From NCBI GenBank assembly GCA_001692895.1, contig KV748185.1:2480001-2544000 (forward strand): a stretch of DNA of 64,000 nucleotides, written 5' to 3'. The notes under the pieces were generated by a model. It made no database searches and was not told the origin of the DNA. It was given only the letters and a program-made list of their open reading frames with translations. The translations under genes and the position numbers were made by a program. Below are positions 34,401-45,399 of this stretch, in pieces (position 1 is the stretch's first letter; every line of letters begins with the position of its first letter). The stretch comes from Cenococcum geophilum 1.58 (lineage: Eukaryota; Ascomycota; Dothideomycetes; Gloniales; Gloniaceae).

Positions 34401-37400
34401 GCCTCGTCCCGTCCTAATGGTAGGATATTAAAAGAGATCTTAATTTGTCTCCCTTTAATAGTTATCTAAATAGGTCCTATTTTAAGACTAATAATCCCTC
34501 CTCTATAGGTTATTGNATCTCCTAAAATCGTAACTAATAGGTAAGATTGCTCCTTTTATCTATAAGGTAGTCCTATTCTCTTAACTGCTACTAGTAAGAT
34601 ATAGTTTCGCGTTACTCTACTATCTATTAGCGCTTCAAACTACTAATCTTACTACTTAATCCGTAAATTTAGGTATCATTCTTAAATTCCTTTAAGGGTT
34701 TAAGGCTCTACTACTAGCTCCCTCTAGTCCTATAGGCCTCTACTTTTCCTAACTATTAGCTACTTAATCCTAGTATACTTAGCTTACTCTTTAGCTAATA
34801 CCTAGTTCGCTTTTTATCTTTAATATACTATAGATATATATTTTCTAGGCATTCCTACTACTATTATCCGTCTAAGCATTCTTCTATAAGAAATCTTCCT
34901 GGTTAAAGTACTAAACTTCCTTCCTCTTAGACCTCTACTAGATGCTATCTATATATATATTTAGCATTCCTATACTATTACTCGTCCGTTATCTAGTATA
35001 TCCTTTTAGGGTATTTCCAATTCTTTTCCTTTAGATTCTTATGCATTTTATATATATTGTCTATATACGCAATCCATAATAACGTATGGTATACTAGGTA
35101 CTTTAGGTTAACTCTTAGCTTATCTTCGTCTCTAAGTTTAAACCTATATTATGCTGATCTAAACATTACAGCTTTACTTATAGGTACTAAGATGCGTCTC
35201 TTACTTCTTTAGTCCTCTAAACGTTTCTCTAGGTCCTTTAACGTTATAATTAAGGCTCCCTTAATATACGTTATGGCCTTTTCTATAATTAGGTGGTCTT
35301 AGATAACTTTTTCGTCTAACTATATATAGAAATCTTCCTACTTATTATTGTGCCTTTGCCTATACTACTTTTAGTATAGCTACTAGAGTGTATACAGTCT
35401 GTCTGTAAGGAAGTATCTTCTTATTACTATATTATGACAGCCCTTTATATGTCATTCTTCGAACCTAGTTAGAATCCCTAGATCCTCTTTATTTTCCAGT
35501 TTAGTAAGCTATTTAGCTCTTAGTGTGCCTACTCTCGGCCTATTGGTAATTCTTTATATTGGTGCTCTGTCCTTTATACGTCCTAATATACTAGATCTCT
35601 TATCTAGTTTCTGTTCTTACTATGCGATAATTCTTTACCTAAACTCTTTTATAGTTTCTTTTGGTTTATATCTTACGCTTTAATCCTTAAAGTTATCCTA
35701 CTTCTTAATCCTAGTATTAAACTTTTAATCTTTAGGCTAAACACTATATTCCCCTAGTAATTCTTCTAGGTTTATATATCTGTCTCCCAGTCTAACTACT
35801 ATTTATTTTATAAATTCTCTAATTTATAAAGAAGCTCCTTGCCCCTTACCTATAGGTGTCCTTATTTATACTCTAAAATCTTAGTCCCTTAAATTCTTTA
35901 ATCCTAAGCTTACTTCTAACTTAAGCTTGGCTCCCGCCTTAGTCTAACTAGGCGTCTATAATGTTCTTATCTCGTCTTAAGAGTTTTAAATCTCACTTAT
36001 CTTATCTTAAAAATCTTATACTATAGGAAACTCTTATCCCGAGCTTATTTATATGTTTCTAAACTAAGCTACTACCCTACTCTATTAGTTTTCGTCTGTT
36101 ATAGGTCCTTAGGTATACCTTATCTCGTTTTAAGAGTCTTAGTTATCTCTTATCTCGTCTTAAGAGTCTTAAGCCTTTAGCTTTTTACCTTTATTAAGTG
36201 CCGAAGTGGTTCGCTATCCTATTTCTTTTGCGTCTTATAAAGCAATAGACGTTATATTTAGTGGGGTTTTAATCCCTACTAATATTCCCTATTCTATAGT
36301 GGAATTATCCTCTACCTTTAGTATAACATCTCCGAGGTCTACTTGCTCCCAGTAAGCGGCCTCTATTGCCTTATCGTTACGGAATATTTCGCCTACATTA
36401 AATTTATTATCCTTAATGTCCAATCTGTAAACTAGTTCGTTAGTTTCTTTATATTCTATAGGTACTAGCTCCTATAGCTAATAGCTTACGCCGTACTTAG
36501 CGTCCTTATAAATTTGGTATATATTATTATAACAAAACGCAAAACTTTTAATTAAATATTCCTTTGTTCCTTATAGCATATTATTATCCCTCTATATATA
36601 TATATCGTCTACTAGTCTTATACCCTTTACTATATAGTGACTCTACCTACTTCTATAGTCTCTAACGTAATAACTCTGTTTTCTATAATTTATATAAGCT
36701 CCTTCTTTAAACCATTTTTCTTATTATAGAGTCCGCCTAAATGTCTTCTACTGTTAAAATCCCTAATTTAGCCTCTGCTTTTTAAACCTCTAATTACTTA
36801 ATCCTTATCCTCTAGGTTTTTATAGTTTACTCCATTTCTTATAGGCTTCTTTAGTACCACTTAGGTCTATTAGCTCTGCGCTATACTATATTTTCTAACT
36901 TAGCTTTAGTTGTTATATACTTTGCGCCTTATATAACTATAGAACTCTATTCTAGCCTTTCTTAGCCTATTCCCTTTAGAAGATCCTATTATTAATCTTA
37001 ATCACTTAATCTATTAATTCCCTTAGGGTATCCGCATCTTCTATTAGAATAATTATATCCTAGACTTTAGCCTTAAGTCCTTGTTTATACTATACTATAA
37101 GCGCCCTATTATTCCACTCTACTTATATTACTAGTGTCTAGAACTATATTATATACTTAATTACTAAAGTTTGTTATATAAGGTTCTAGAGTTTTCTTTC
37201 CGCTATAGTTATTTCTTCTAGGTCTTTAAATATCTGCGTAAGTTATTCTGCGAATCCCTCCTAGCTTAAGAACATAAATCGTATATCTTAGTTAGCGGTT
37301 ATTATTCCATTTACCTGTATCTCTATAAGGTAAGGTTTAAACTACTTAAGTGCTTTTCCTAATAAGAATAGTCCTACGTAGGCTATCCAATCTATAGGTA

Positions 37401-37700
37401 TAAGTAACTTTGCTTCTTTTTATAAGACCTTAAAGTGCATCTATATAAGGAATCCTTTAAGCTTTAACCTTTCTCCTATAAATCTCTTAATTAATGGTAG
37501 CTTAATCTTTACTGCTCCTATCCCGTTAAGTCTTTCTTCTAACACTATATAGTTAGCTATTAGTTAGTTAACTATTTCTTGTAGTTATTTAACCGTTATA
37601 GGTTGCTATAAATTAGTATTTACTATACTAGTATTACCTCCTATCCTTAAAGTAGTTGCTACCGTTAATAGCGTTATAGTGGCTGCTTTTAGTAGTATAT
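31440..37700 (-). pseudogene. Gypsy3 gag-pol
   Basis: Minus-strand frames parallel Gypsy1: a gag whose start codon has become ATA (near 37695), a CCHC region near 36690, protease near 34640, RT with L-R-L-C-I-N-Y and the catalytic box Y-L-N-N-I near 33660, then RNase H, integrase, and a chromodomain near 31440-31530. Gln/Trp stops occur throughout. Non-functional. Confidence 0.85.
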
Positions 37701-37742
37701 TGTTTAACTTCTTATATTAATACCGTAACTAGATAGTAATTG

Positions 37743-38168
37743 TGTAACGGAACCTTATAGCAAGAACTACGATGGGCTCATTATTAGGCTAGGTGTATAG
37801 GAAATATAAGTATAAAAGTTAATAATGTAATAATAACTGGTGGAGTGGTTGCCTAATAGATTAACTCTAATTATATTCTAAGAATTACTATAAGGAAGGA
37901 ACTATCTAGGTAGGGACTAAGGGTCCTTAAATACATAACCGTACTCCTATGAAATCCTTTTTGTACGTAATGTACGCGTGCTTTATCTGCTCTGTCGCAG
38001 ATTATATAGATTATACAGATTATATAGATTATATCATGTGACCTCGGTTACTATTCCTCGTCACATAGTTCTATTGGCTCTATCTTAGACCGTGCTTAAA
38101 TTAACCAACTAGCTTCTTCCGTCTCTTCTCCAAGTAGTTGTAATATCGTACTTAAAGCGTCCATAACA
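37743..38168 (-). repeat. Gypsy3 5' LTR (426 bp)
   Basis: Begins TGTAACGGAACC and ends CGTCCATAACA. It holds four 9-bp GATTATATA-like units near 37994-38029. It is less mutated than the partner LTR at 30187. Confidence 0.9.
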
Positions 38169-38883
38169 GTTATCTTAGGTATTTCGTGCTTAATAACGCG
38201 TTAAGTATTAATATAGCTATTAACTTAATTCTTAAGACTTTCTACCCCTAGATAATAGCTAAGCAGCAGAAATATTATCGTATTTAGTATTTTAGCTATA
38301 TAGTTAACCTAGCTGCCTAAGCCTTTCTTCTAGGCAAGACTACGGATACTACTTTAAAGGAGCTTAAGTTGGCGTATAGTAGGCAGAATTTTAATACTAT
38401 TATGGTAATTTAGAGAAAGTAAGGAGCGCTTAGTTAACTGTATAATATAATAAGGTATATTAGGATATCGCCGTAGCGTTACGAGTTTAAGAAAATTGTA
38501 ATTAGTAAAGAGTAGGCAGAGTTTAATTAGCTTAAGGTAAGTCCTATTACCTCTCTATAATATAATAAGATAGGTATTTAATTAGCTACGGTACTAAATT
38601 ATCTATTCCCCTGGGCTAACTATAGTTGTAATATTATTAATATTCTAACTTTTTACTTTATAGTTAATTTAAAGCAATTTAACCTAGTGAAACTTATACT
38701 TTAGCTCTATTATATATACTATTAACTATAAATAACGTATCTAAAACTTCTATAATAACCATATGCCAAAACGCGGCGAAGGTATAGAAAATAACACCCT
38801 TATAAATTACCACTGGTTCCTACTTAAAAAGCTCTTCTTTATACTATAACCCTTCTATAAGGCAACTATATATAGCTAGGGCT
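38169..38883 (+). pseudogene. hAT2 transposase, middle part
   Basis: Continues the frame beyond Gypsy3 (Y-F-V-L-N-N-A-L-S-I-N-I-A-I). It includes R-I-Q-Y-F-S-Y-I-V-N-L-A-A-Q-A-F-L-L-G near 38310, matching the conserved C-x-x-H-x-x-N-L region of hAT transposases with Cys and His lost, and L-Y-N-I-I-R-Y-I-R-I-S-P-Q-R near 38460. It ends at the 15-bp duplication before the 892-bp insert. Confidence 0.75.
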
Positions 38884-39775
38884 TCCTGGCAGCTACTATT
38901 GATGTTCCATTTAGATCGTGTCAATAGACTACCAGAGTAAACGCAGAGACGTGTGTATGGCTGCGCAGCGCCTACGCAGCGACGTGGTGGTGGTAGTGTG
39001 AAAAAAATTTTGCTGGGGGGTGAGCCCCAGCAAAAGTTTAAATATAGCTACTACGTCTCTAACGTATACGTTCGGTCATTCGAATCGACAAGTATTATCC
39101 TTTGGCGTACCCCCTCCCTCCTACGAATACTACAAACACCGCATAGTACCCGCACATATACGCATGCAATCCGCGCCCTAAGCGTAGCAGAGGCCCCCTA
39201 TTTTAATATTACCCGGTAACCTAGGTATTTAGTTAATAGGGACTGGTCCCCCCTAAATACTAGAGTGTCCTCCTATACCTCACGAATAGGTGCAAGGGCC
39301 TGGGTTTAGGCCCTAGGGCAAAAGCGATACCAAGTTATATACACCCCGTTGTAGAAACCCTTTAATAAAGGAATGGATAAGAGACCTTAGTATGTAGGCC
39401 CAGGCGGAACGCAAAAGCGTTATTATTATTAGGAGATATTTACAGGAGACTTAGAAAAGGAGCTAGGGATAGGCACACGACTTTATATAGGCAATACATA
39501 GACGTGGCAAAAATGGTTTAAATGGCAGACGGGGCAAGATAGGCATTTTGGACACTCCTACGGAGTCTTAGAGCAGTAACCTGACGGTGTTTTTCCTCTT
39601 ATTAATGTAGTACGGATGCTATCTGGAAGTATTACCTCTTATGTTTCCCCTAGAGGTTTTTTATACACCTAAAAAATGGGGTTTTTCTCAGATAAGGAGG
39701 TTTTTCCCATAGGAATTAGTCTGTGTGGACCCATTAGGGGGACCAGGTTGGACGGTAAATTGAATCTATTATTAT
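38884..39775 (+). mobile_element. 892-bp insert of unknown class with 15-bp target duplication
   Basis: Flanked by TATATAGCTAGGGCT at 38869-38883 and 39776-39790; removing insert plus one copy joins the hAT2 frame (Y-S-Q-G-Y-K-Y-T). The long duplication and the terminal TCTATTATTATTA tail suggest target-primed insertion, as for a LINE or SINE, in plus orientation. It has no recognisable RT. Composition is mixed and RIP is mild. It contains a perfect 11-bp hairpin at 39008-39035. No tRNA-like head was identified. Confidence 0.7.
39008..39035. repeat. Perfect hairpin inside the 892-bp insert
   Basis: Arms TTTTGCTGGGG and CCCCAGCAAAA (11 bp each) around a 6-nt loop GGTGAG. It would form a stable stem in RNA or single-stranded DNA. 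Confidence 0.8.
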
Positions 39776-39790
39776 TATATAGCTAGGGCT

Positions 39791-40785
39791 ATAAATACAC
39801 GCTTTACCACTAGTTTACTATAATAGATTAGCTTTTTAGATGTCTATTTAATATAAAGGAAGATTTTAAAGAACTATAAGAGAAATACGGCAGCAGTAAG
39901 AAATATACCTACTTAGAAGCTTCGGCTTTTGCTTTATAGGAGAAGTATAAGCAGTACTATAAGTACGTGGGTAAGAGCGCTGCCTACTACGCTATACAAG
40001 TTCTTCTTCCGGACAAGAAATGGGCATAGTTTAAGTAACAATTTAAGGGCAATAAAAAGAAGAAGTATTGGCTTTATGGCGACCCTAAGGATCCTAAAGA
40101 TCTTAGTATATAAGGCCTTATAGAGGAGCTCTAGTAGGAGGAATATAAAGGCAAATATACTACTACGGCCGCTTAGCAGTTATCTACTATGGAGTATATA
40201 CCTGGCAAGACTTTTGGCGGGCTATATTCGTATAAAAAAATTAAATCTACACCCCTTATAAAAGCTAACGCCTACTAAAGCTATATACGAGCAGAACTGG
40301 AACCTAATTCGAATTCTCTAGCTTATTAGAATTCGCTATATTTCTTACAGCCAAAGCTTACCCAATTCGCTCTTAATATGCTAGCTATACTACTTATAAG
40401 CGCTAAATATAAGAGAGTATTTAGCTTTACAAAATACCTTATTACTAACTCTTACAATCGCCTTAAAGCTAATATTATTAAAGTAAACGAGTGCTTAAAG
40501 TCCTAGTATGGGCGCCTAAAGCCTAAGGCCTTTCAGCAAGGCGTTAATCCTAACGTTAACAATTTATATAAGGAAGAAGCTGCTACCAAAGCTGCCGCTA
40601 AAGCTACCGCTAAGAAAGATTCTAATATAACAGGTAATGCAGATAAGGAAAAAGATAAGGAAGATAAGAAAAAGGATAAGGAACAGGATAAGCAGAAAGG
40701 GGAGCTTAATAAGAGCGATTGCGACAATAACGACAATAAGAGCGATAAGGGAGATGCTATCGAATATATAGTTATTAACGATTAA
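39791..40785 (+). pseudogene. hAT2 transposase, C-terminal part with dimerisation domain
   Basis: After the insert the frame resumes as Y-K-Y-T-L-Y-H-Q-F. It runs through P-K-L-T-Q-F-A-L-N-M-L-A-I and the hAT dimerisation block (S-A-K-Y-K-R-V-F-S-F-T-K-Y-L-I-T-N-S-Y-N-R-L-K-A near 40410-40470), then a long Lys/Asp/Glu-rich tail, to the TAA at 40783-40785. The tail is little mutated. The stop lies about 150 bp inside the right terminal repeat. Confidence 0.85.
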
Positions 40786-40946
40786 TTCGACTCAACACTA
40801 TGCCAAGACTCACGATATTTCTAATCTTATTTGGTTTATCTGGTTTAACCAGTTGGGTAACCAGTTAGGGCCTTCAAATGGGCTATTGGTTGGTTACGGG
40901 GGCAAAATTTGTAACCAACCAGACCAATTACATCACTGCTTCGGTG

Positions 40947-41394
40947 GTGGTTTTTAAGCACATCGATTTGGCTGAACGTTATATTGAGTCGGTTGAACAA
41001 GGTCTATATCATTGGAAGTACGATTAGAATTGTTCAGAGTAATTAGCTATACGCTTTTTTTATATTCTGGTGTTCAAGCCCGGACCAGATTCTGCTAGGA
41101 CACCGGCGGGTTAAGGGGTAGAATAAAATACGCATCCTGGCAAGGACAGGGAAACGCTTGACGCAAGGAGGACCAATTACTAGTGCTATTTTATTAATAC
41201 ATTACATACGAACGATGCTGCGATAGCGCTGCAAAGGATCCAATGAACCTATACAATAGTCACATTTTCAACCACACCCCTTCGGCGTCCCGCTACAAGA
41301 TACCCTGCACAACTTTGCAAACAGCATCCTTGATTTCCACGCTAGTGTCCCTCCAGATTTGCATTCCGATCTAGTCCGCCTTCCAAGCATCCAT
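40947..41394. other. Host DNA between hAT2 and the cupredoxin stop codon
   Basis: Normal composition, no RIP signature, no gene seen. It probably holds the 3' UTR and terminator of the cupredoxin gene, whose stop codon lies at 41395-41397. Confidence 0.5.
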
Positions 41395-42134
41395 TCACAT
41401 AAACAAGAGATAGGCAACGAAATCGAATGCCGCAAAGAGATTCAAGAACTGCCCCTTGTTCAGGCTAGACGCTGCACCGGTGCTAGTTGCAGAAGCTGCG
41501 CTAGCCGATGCGCTGCCCGTTGGGGCTCCTGACGCAGTTGTGGCCGCACTCGCAGCAGATGCAGAGGCAGAGGGAGTTGCTGACGCAGATCCCGACGCGC
41601 TCGAGCTGGAACCGCCGCCGTTGACGAAAACACCGCCGCCGACATTGTTAGGAGTGGTACTCTTCTCTGTTTCCGCAGACGCGGCAGAATATGCTTCCAG
41701 TGTGTTCCCAGAGGACCTGCAATCGCATATTAGTGGACATTGTGTTGAACATTACGGAGACGGTGATAAAATACGTACGGCGGGTTTATGACACCAACCA
41801 TTCCACTCTGGCAATGGCTGACCTGGGAGCAGTAGAACCAGATAGGATTGGTGTCATTGACGGTGACGACGAAGGTGGTCTCAGACTCGCCGCTTTTGGA
41901 GTTGAGGTAGCCAGAGTAGAACCCGTTTGTCAGAGGAGCGCATGGAGAATCGAATGAGCCCTCTACCACAGAGTGCTCGCCAGGATAAAAGTGAAAGACA
42001 ATAGTGTCGTCCTTAGCTGCAGTGGTCGAATTCGGGGAGAAGGACAGGCCATCCTCACCAACATCGATGTCAATCGTTGCGGCAGAAGCGCAGGAGAGAA
42101 GAGCGGCAGTGAGCGGGAGGAGTTGGACGCGCAT
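41395..42134 (-). CDS. Secreted, GPI-anchored Ser/Ala-rich cupredoxin-domain protein
   Basis: Two exons, complement(41395..41716, 41779..42134), 225 residues. Residues 1-18 form a signal peptide (M-R-V-Q-L-L-P-L-T-A-A-L-L-S-C-A-S-A). Residues 20-120 are a cupredoxin fold with type-1 copper ligand candidates His54 (G-E-H-S-V), Cys102 and His107 (W-F-Y-C-S-Q-V-S-H-C) and Met112. The P-I-W-F-Y-C-x-Q and G-M-V-G-V-I-N-P blocks are typical of fungal extracellular serine-rich cupredoxins. The rest is Ser/Ala/Thr/Gly-rich and ends in a hydrophobic tail (F-D-F-V-A-Y-L-L-F-M), which fits GPI anchoring at the cell surface. The start at 42134 was chosen because it begins the signal peptide; the frame is open farther upstream to 42233. 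The substrate and exact role of such proteins are not settled. The gene is intact, without RIP, and sits in the host island cut by hAT2. Confidence 0.88.
41717..41778 (-). other. Intron of the cupredoxin gene
   Basis: 62 bp, with donor GTACGT, acceptor TTGCAG and a CACTAATAT branch-like site about 16 nt before the acceptor. Splicing joins N-P-P to S-S-G-N-T. Reading through instead gives an early stop. Confidence 0.85.
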
Positions 42135-44081
42135 TTTTGGGTGTAGAAAGGGGTATTGAGATTTCAATTGAAGTTTGAGTGTAAATTTGGGGTCCAAAAT
42201 CAGATGAAGAACAAGACGTAGCAGACACTTCATAGAATATTAAGAGTGCAAGACAAGCTTTACCAAGGGGGCTATGCAAAGTGCCAAGCAAATATTTTAA
42301 ATGAAATGATGCAGAAACACGAAGCGGCTCATCTTACCTGGGCTGACTTCTACGTGTTTCATTGGCTTATTGATTATTGCACTGAAGGCTTGGTGATGAG
42401 CTTCGTAGATGTGCCCATGCCCAGCCGTCCTGAGGACCGTGCTGGACGGCTAATCCCATAAGTGGCGTGAGGCGATCGGTCAAAACAGGAAGTAAGCTCT
42501 GATTTATGTACTTCTAAGCTCGGGTAAAACTCCGGGAAATCGTAGCCATGTTTGGCCCAGCCAAGAACAAAGAGTCTTATTAAGGCTTATACACACGTTG
42601 ACATGCTTTATTTGGAGCTTAGCTCTTGCCAGAGACTTTTCATAAACAGGATTTGCGGCTTTCCTTGCGTCAATGCGACAATAAACAGGCCAACAATCAA
42701 AATACCTTGGCGGAGGAAATAAGCTTTTCCGTAGAGTGTCTGTTCCCCACGAAAGTAAGGGAACGTTCGATTGCGACTTCAGATTGAATCCGGAGGCTCC
42801 AGAATATATCCGATCTGAAGCTTAATGCTTTATATACACGCCCAATCGACGACTCCTTATAATATAGTGTCTCTGCCTATCTCGATCGCGATGTTGCTGT
42901 AGTCGCAACTGTACGTATTTTATAACGGTCTTGTTCTAACTTTGAAAATCGCGATAATACTCCATCTACGGGAGGTAGGGGGAGATATAGAAAACGTTAA
43001 CTAGGTAGAGGGCGTTAATTAAGGAACAGTAGGAGTAGGAGACTCTATTACGACACTATAACAAAAAAGGCGCGATAGAGGCCCAATAGGAGAGGTATTT
43101 ATTTAATCGCTCACCAAAATTAATCACGCATCATGTAAAGTTAAATTCTAAGCCTTACCGAACGATCAACTCAATTTCAGATTCAACCGAGCCTCAGCAG
43201 TAGACGCCACTAATTATCAACTAGATGCTAAAAGGTGCACACATCAAGGAGTTTCTGATCTGAAGTCAATTTGCAACCGAACGTTCCCTTAAACCTTTGG
43301 TGCTGGGAAAGTTGGGTATATAGGACTAAGAACGGACGTGACGCCTTAACAACTCATGAATAATATATTTCTGGTGAAACAGCAAATTCTCAGTGCTGCT
43401 CTAATAAGTTAGTAACTGGTTGAAAACCCAAAATCGAATTCCGCTATACTACATCATAAGAGCAGAAGTTGATTCATTGGGAAATAAAGTGGATCTCAGT
43501 GCGGAGATTAGCTTTATAACAAAAGTGCATCCTATCCAAATCAAGCAGCAAAAGCCTATTCAATTAGAGCTATGAGAGGCAAGGTGGGATTTTGGTTTTC
43601 ATACGCATTTCAAAAGGTCTCATAGCTGAACAAGAAGTAGGAGAAGAGCTCTTGCAGCTGGCTGCTTCAGAATTTCTTGGGACATATTATCTAGGTTGTT
43701 AACGAGTGTTATTAAAGGAGTTCTTCATTTCAAAAGGAATGTCCAAATTTCTGAAAGTTTACACGCATCTGCAACTCCCGTTCCTCCCAAATATAACAGC
43801 CAACCAGTCAAACCCTTGCTGAGAACCTGAATGCCAAACTGTTGACCGGACGATTGAGGATGGGAACTCTGTCTTATTAAGAGGCTCTAGAGCCTCATTA
43901 CATACACGAGGTAGGTGGCGCGAGGCTGACGACGAGGCTGACGACGAGGATCGTGATCGCCACTCGGTCGACACGAACCTCCATACCTGGAGTCAAAGAG
44001 AATCAATCCTATGTTAATTGAGTACATAGTAGTGCTTCGGGAAGTTCAGACCGCATCGATTGTGGATAGTTTATCATGTCT
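42135..44081. other. Upstream and intergenic host DNA with one short RIP-like patch
   Basis: 42135-42840 likely includes the cupredoxin promoter; a 71-codon plus-strand frame at 42246-42461 is not convincing. 42840-43110 is TpA-rich and looks like a fragment of mutated repeat. 43110-44081 has normal composition without a recognised gene. A minus-strand frame near 43900-43976 codes a short hydrophobic stretch (R-V-A-I-T-I-L-V-V-S-L-V-V-S-L) that could be an exon, but no splice model was supported. Confidence 0.45.
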
Positions 44082-44273
44082 TCAAGATTCTCGACTCTCA
44101 GTCACTAGGAGTGGTTGTGTCCATGGGACGCCATTGATCTCCTCTATGGCCTTACGGTTATCGAGGAACCACGAGAAAAGAGGGCAAGGAAGATCCCGCT
44201 CAAGGAGGACTTCTATACGCTGCTGTTCCTGTAATGGAGGCACTCGAACCGAAAACTCAACCGACGTTGTCAT
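44082..44273 (-). CDS. Possible small protein or first exon, unrecognised
   Basis: An ATG-started frame of 63 residues in unmutated DNA. It has a mixed, protein-like composition (for example Q-E-Q-Q-R-I-E-V-L-L-E-R-D and P-L-F-S-W-F-L-D-N-R-K-A-I) and no low-complexity bias. I do not recognise a family. It could be the first exon of a gene running toward 43900, where the same strand codes a hydrophobic stretch, or a gene fragment. There is an overlapping open frame on the other strand (44011-44328), so chance is not excluded. Confidence 0.3.
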   Translation of the reverse strand: MTTSVEFSVRVPPLQEQQRIEVLLERDLPCPLFSWFLDNRKAIEEINGVPWTQPLLVTESRES

Positions 44274-44330
44274 CTTCGAACCCCTCTGCTTCTTCGCAAT
44301 AAGCCATTTTGAAAATTCTTTGAAGTAGGA

Positions 44331-44364
44331 CGGGGGGTGTTCAGTGACGGGGGGTGTTCAGTGA
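44331..44364. repeat. Exact 17-bp tandem duplication
   Basis: CGGGGGGTGTTCAGTGA occurs twice head to tail (44331-44347 and 44348-44364), close upstream of the 44082-44273 frame on its 5' side. Confidence 0.9.
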
Positions 44365-44519
44365 AGCAATCGTAGCATTCAAGTTTCATATCGACTTTGA
44401 CGAGCAGCAAGGGTAAAGCGTTACAAAGATTAGAAAGAGTTGGATAGATTGTCGGTCTCGAGTACTCAGTGATTGCATTAGACTGGACTGGACTAGATTT
44501 AAGCTCAAATCCAGTCTAT

Positions 44520-44951
44520 CCAATTCTTTTAGAATTTGGCTCCTGGAGCTCTAAGGGTATCTAGTACAAATATATACTATAAATAATAAGTCTTGGCACG
44601 ATTTTGGTGTTAATATTAAGACGGGTAGGTAAGCGGATATACTAAATCTAATGCAAAAATAGCCTATATTATATCTAGTATAAGTAGAGATCTACTATAT
44701 ATATTATAAGCTAGGTAGATATTAAATAGAAATAACGCTAGAAGGCGGTAAAAGTATAGAAAGCAACTATATAGAGTACCCTATAGTTAATACTAACTCT
44801 TACCCTATATAAAGGATAGTTAAAGGTAGAATCTATAGCTGCCTTCTTATTAAAAATAAAGGCCTTAAAACTAAATATATAGCTAGTAAGTATTTATCCT
44901 TAATTCTATACTATATTATATATATAAATAGCCTATATAGTCTATACGCTA
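44520..44951. other. RIP-mutated relic at the right edge of the host island
   Basis: Sharp change to TpA-rich sequence after about 44560. No domain recognised. The small LTR element at 44957 inserted into this stretch; the other side continues at 47116. Confidence 0.5.
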
Positions 44952-44956
44952 CATAA

Positions 44957-45204
44957 TGTCACGGGACTCACACGTTCTTACGTCCCTGCGCGTTTTAACA
45001 TTCTTAACCCGTGCTTACGTTCGTCCTGAGACACCTACGCACGTTCCCTATAACCCCTATTTATACCCAACCTGGTATACAAAGAATCTTCTTCTTTATC
45101 TAAATGTCTTTGTATTAACCACGCATAGTTACGCGTACGTAGCCTTCTTTAATTACTACCCTGTTTAGTATATTATATTCCAGCTCGTACCTACTTCCGT
45201 AATA
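44957..45204 (+). repeat. 5' LTR of the small LTR element
   Basis: 248 bp, TGTCACGGGACTC ... CTTCCGTAATA. An open frame of 70 codons inside it is an LTR artefact. Confidence 0.85.
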
Positions 45205-45399
45205 CTATATTTAAATCCCTTTTCTATACCTAGCGGGCCTATAGGCTACTAGTCGCGGAGTATACCTTTCTATGCCTACGGGGTAGATATAGGAGCTACT
45301 AGCTATGGGTAGATTAGGACGCTAGGGTTCTAAACTAGTACAACAAGTCTCCGCGCTAATTTGCATACGGACCCAACAATAAGACACCACGCCGATATA

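Larger units (their letters stand above)
30187..38168 (-). mobile_element. Gypsy3: full-length chromovirus inside hAT2
   Basis: A 7982-bp minus-strand copy of the Gypsy1 family with LTRs at 30187-30621 and 37743-38168 and the perfect 5-bp duplication GTTAT (30182-30186 and 38169-38173). Excising it joins the hAT2 transposase frame. Domain order equals Gypsy1. One ambiguous base (N) lies at 34516. Inactivated by RIP. Confidence 0.92.
28824..40938 (+). mobile_element. hAT2: hAT transposon carrying Gypsy3 and an 892-bp insert
   Basis: Flanked by the perfect 8-bp duplication CTTCGGTG (28816-28823 and 40939-40946). The right end, read inward on the minus strand, is CAGTGATGTAATTGGTCTGG; the left end is TAGTGATGTCACTGGTCTGG, an imperfect inverted repeat with the CAG start typical of hAT. 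The subterminal regions hold many GGTTGGTTGG-like motifs. Removing Gypsy3 (7982 bp) and the 892-bp insert leaves about 3.2 kb with one transposase on the plus strand. RIP-mutated internally, with better kept ends. Confidence 0.9.

Noticed and set aside
38953..39219. Open 88-codon plus-strand frame in the 892-bp insert
   Set aside because: Lies within a mobile insert, starts beside the hairpin and resembles no protein.
41456..41957. Plus-strand open frames of 111 and 88 codons, Ala-rich
   Set aside because: They mirror the Ser/Ala-rich and cupredoxin-coding exons on the minus strand.
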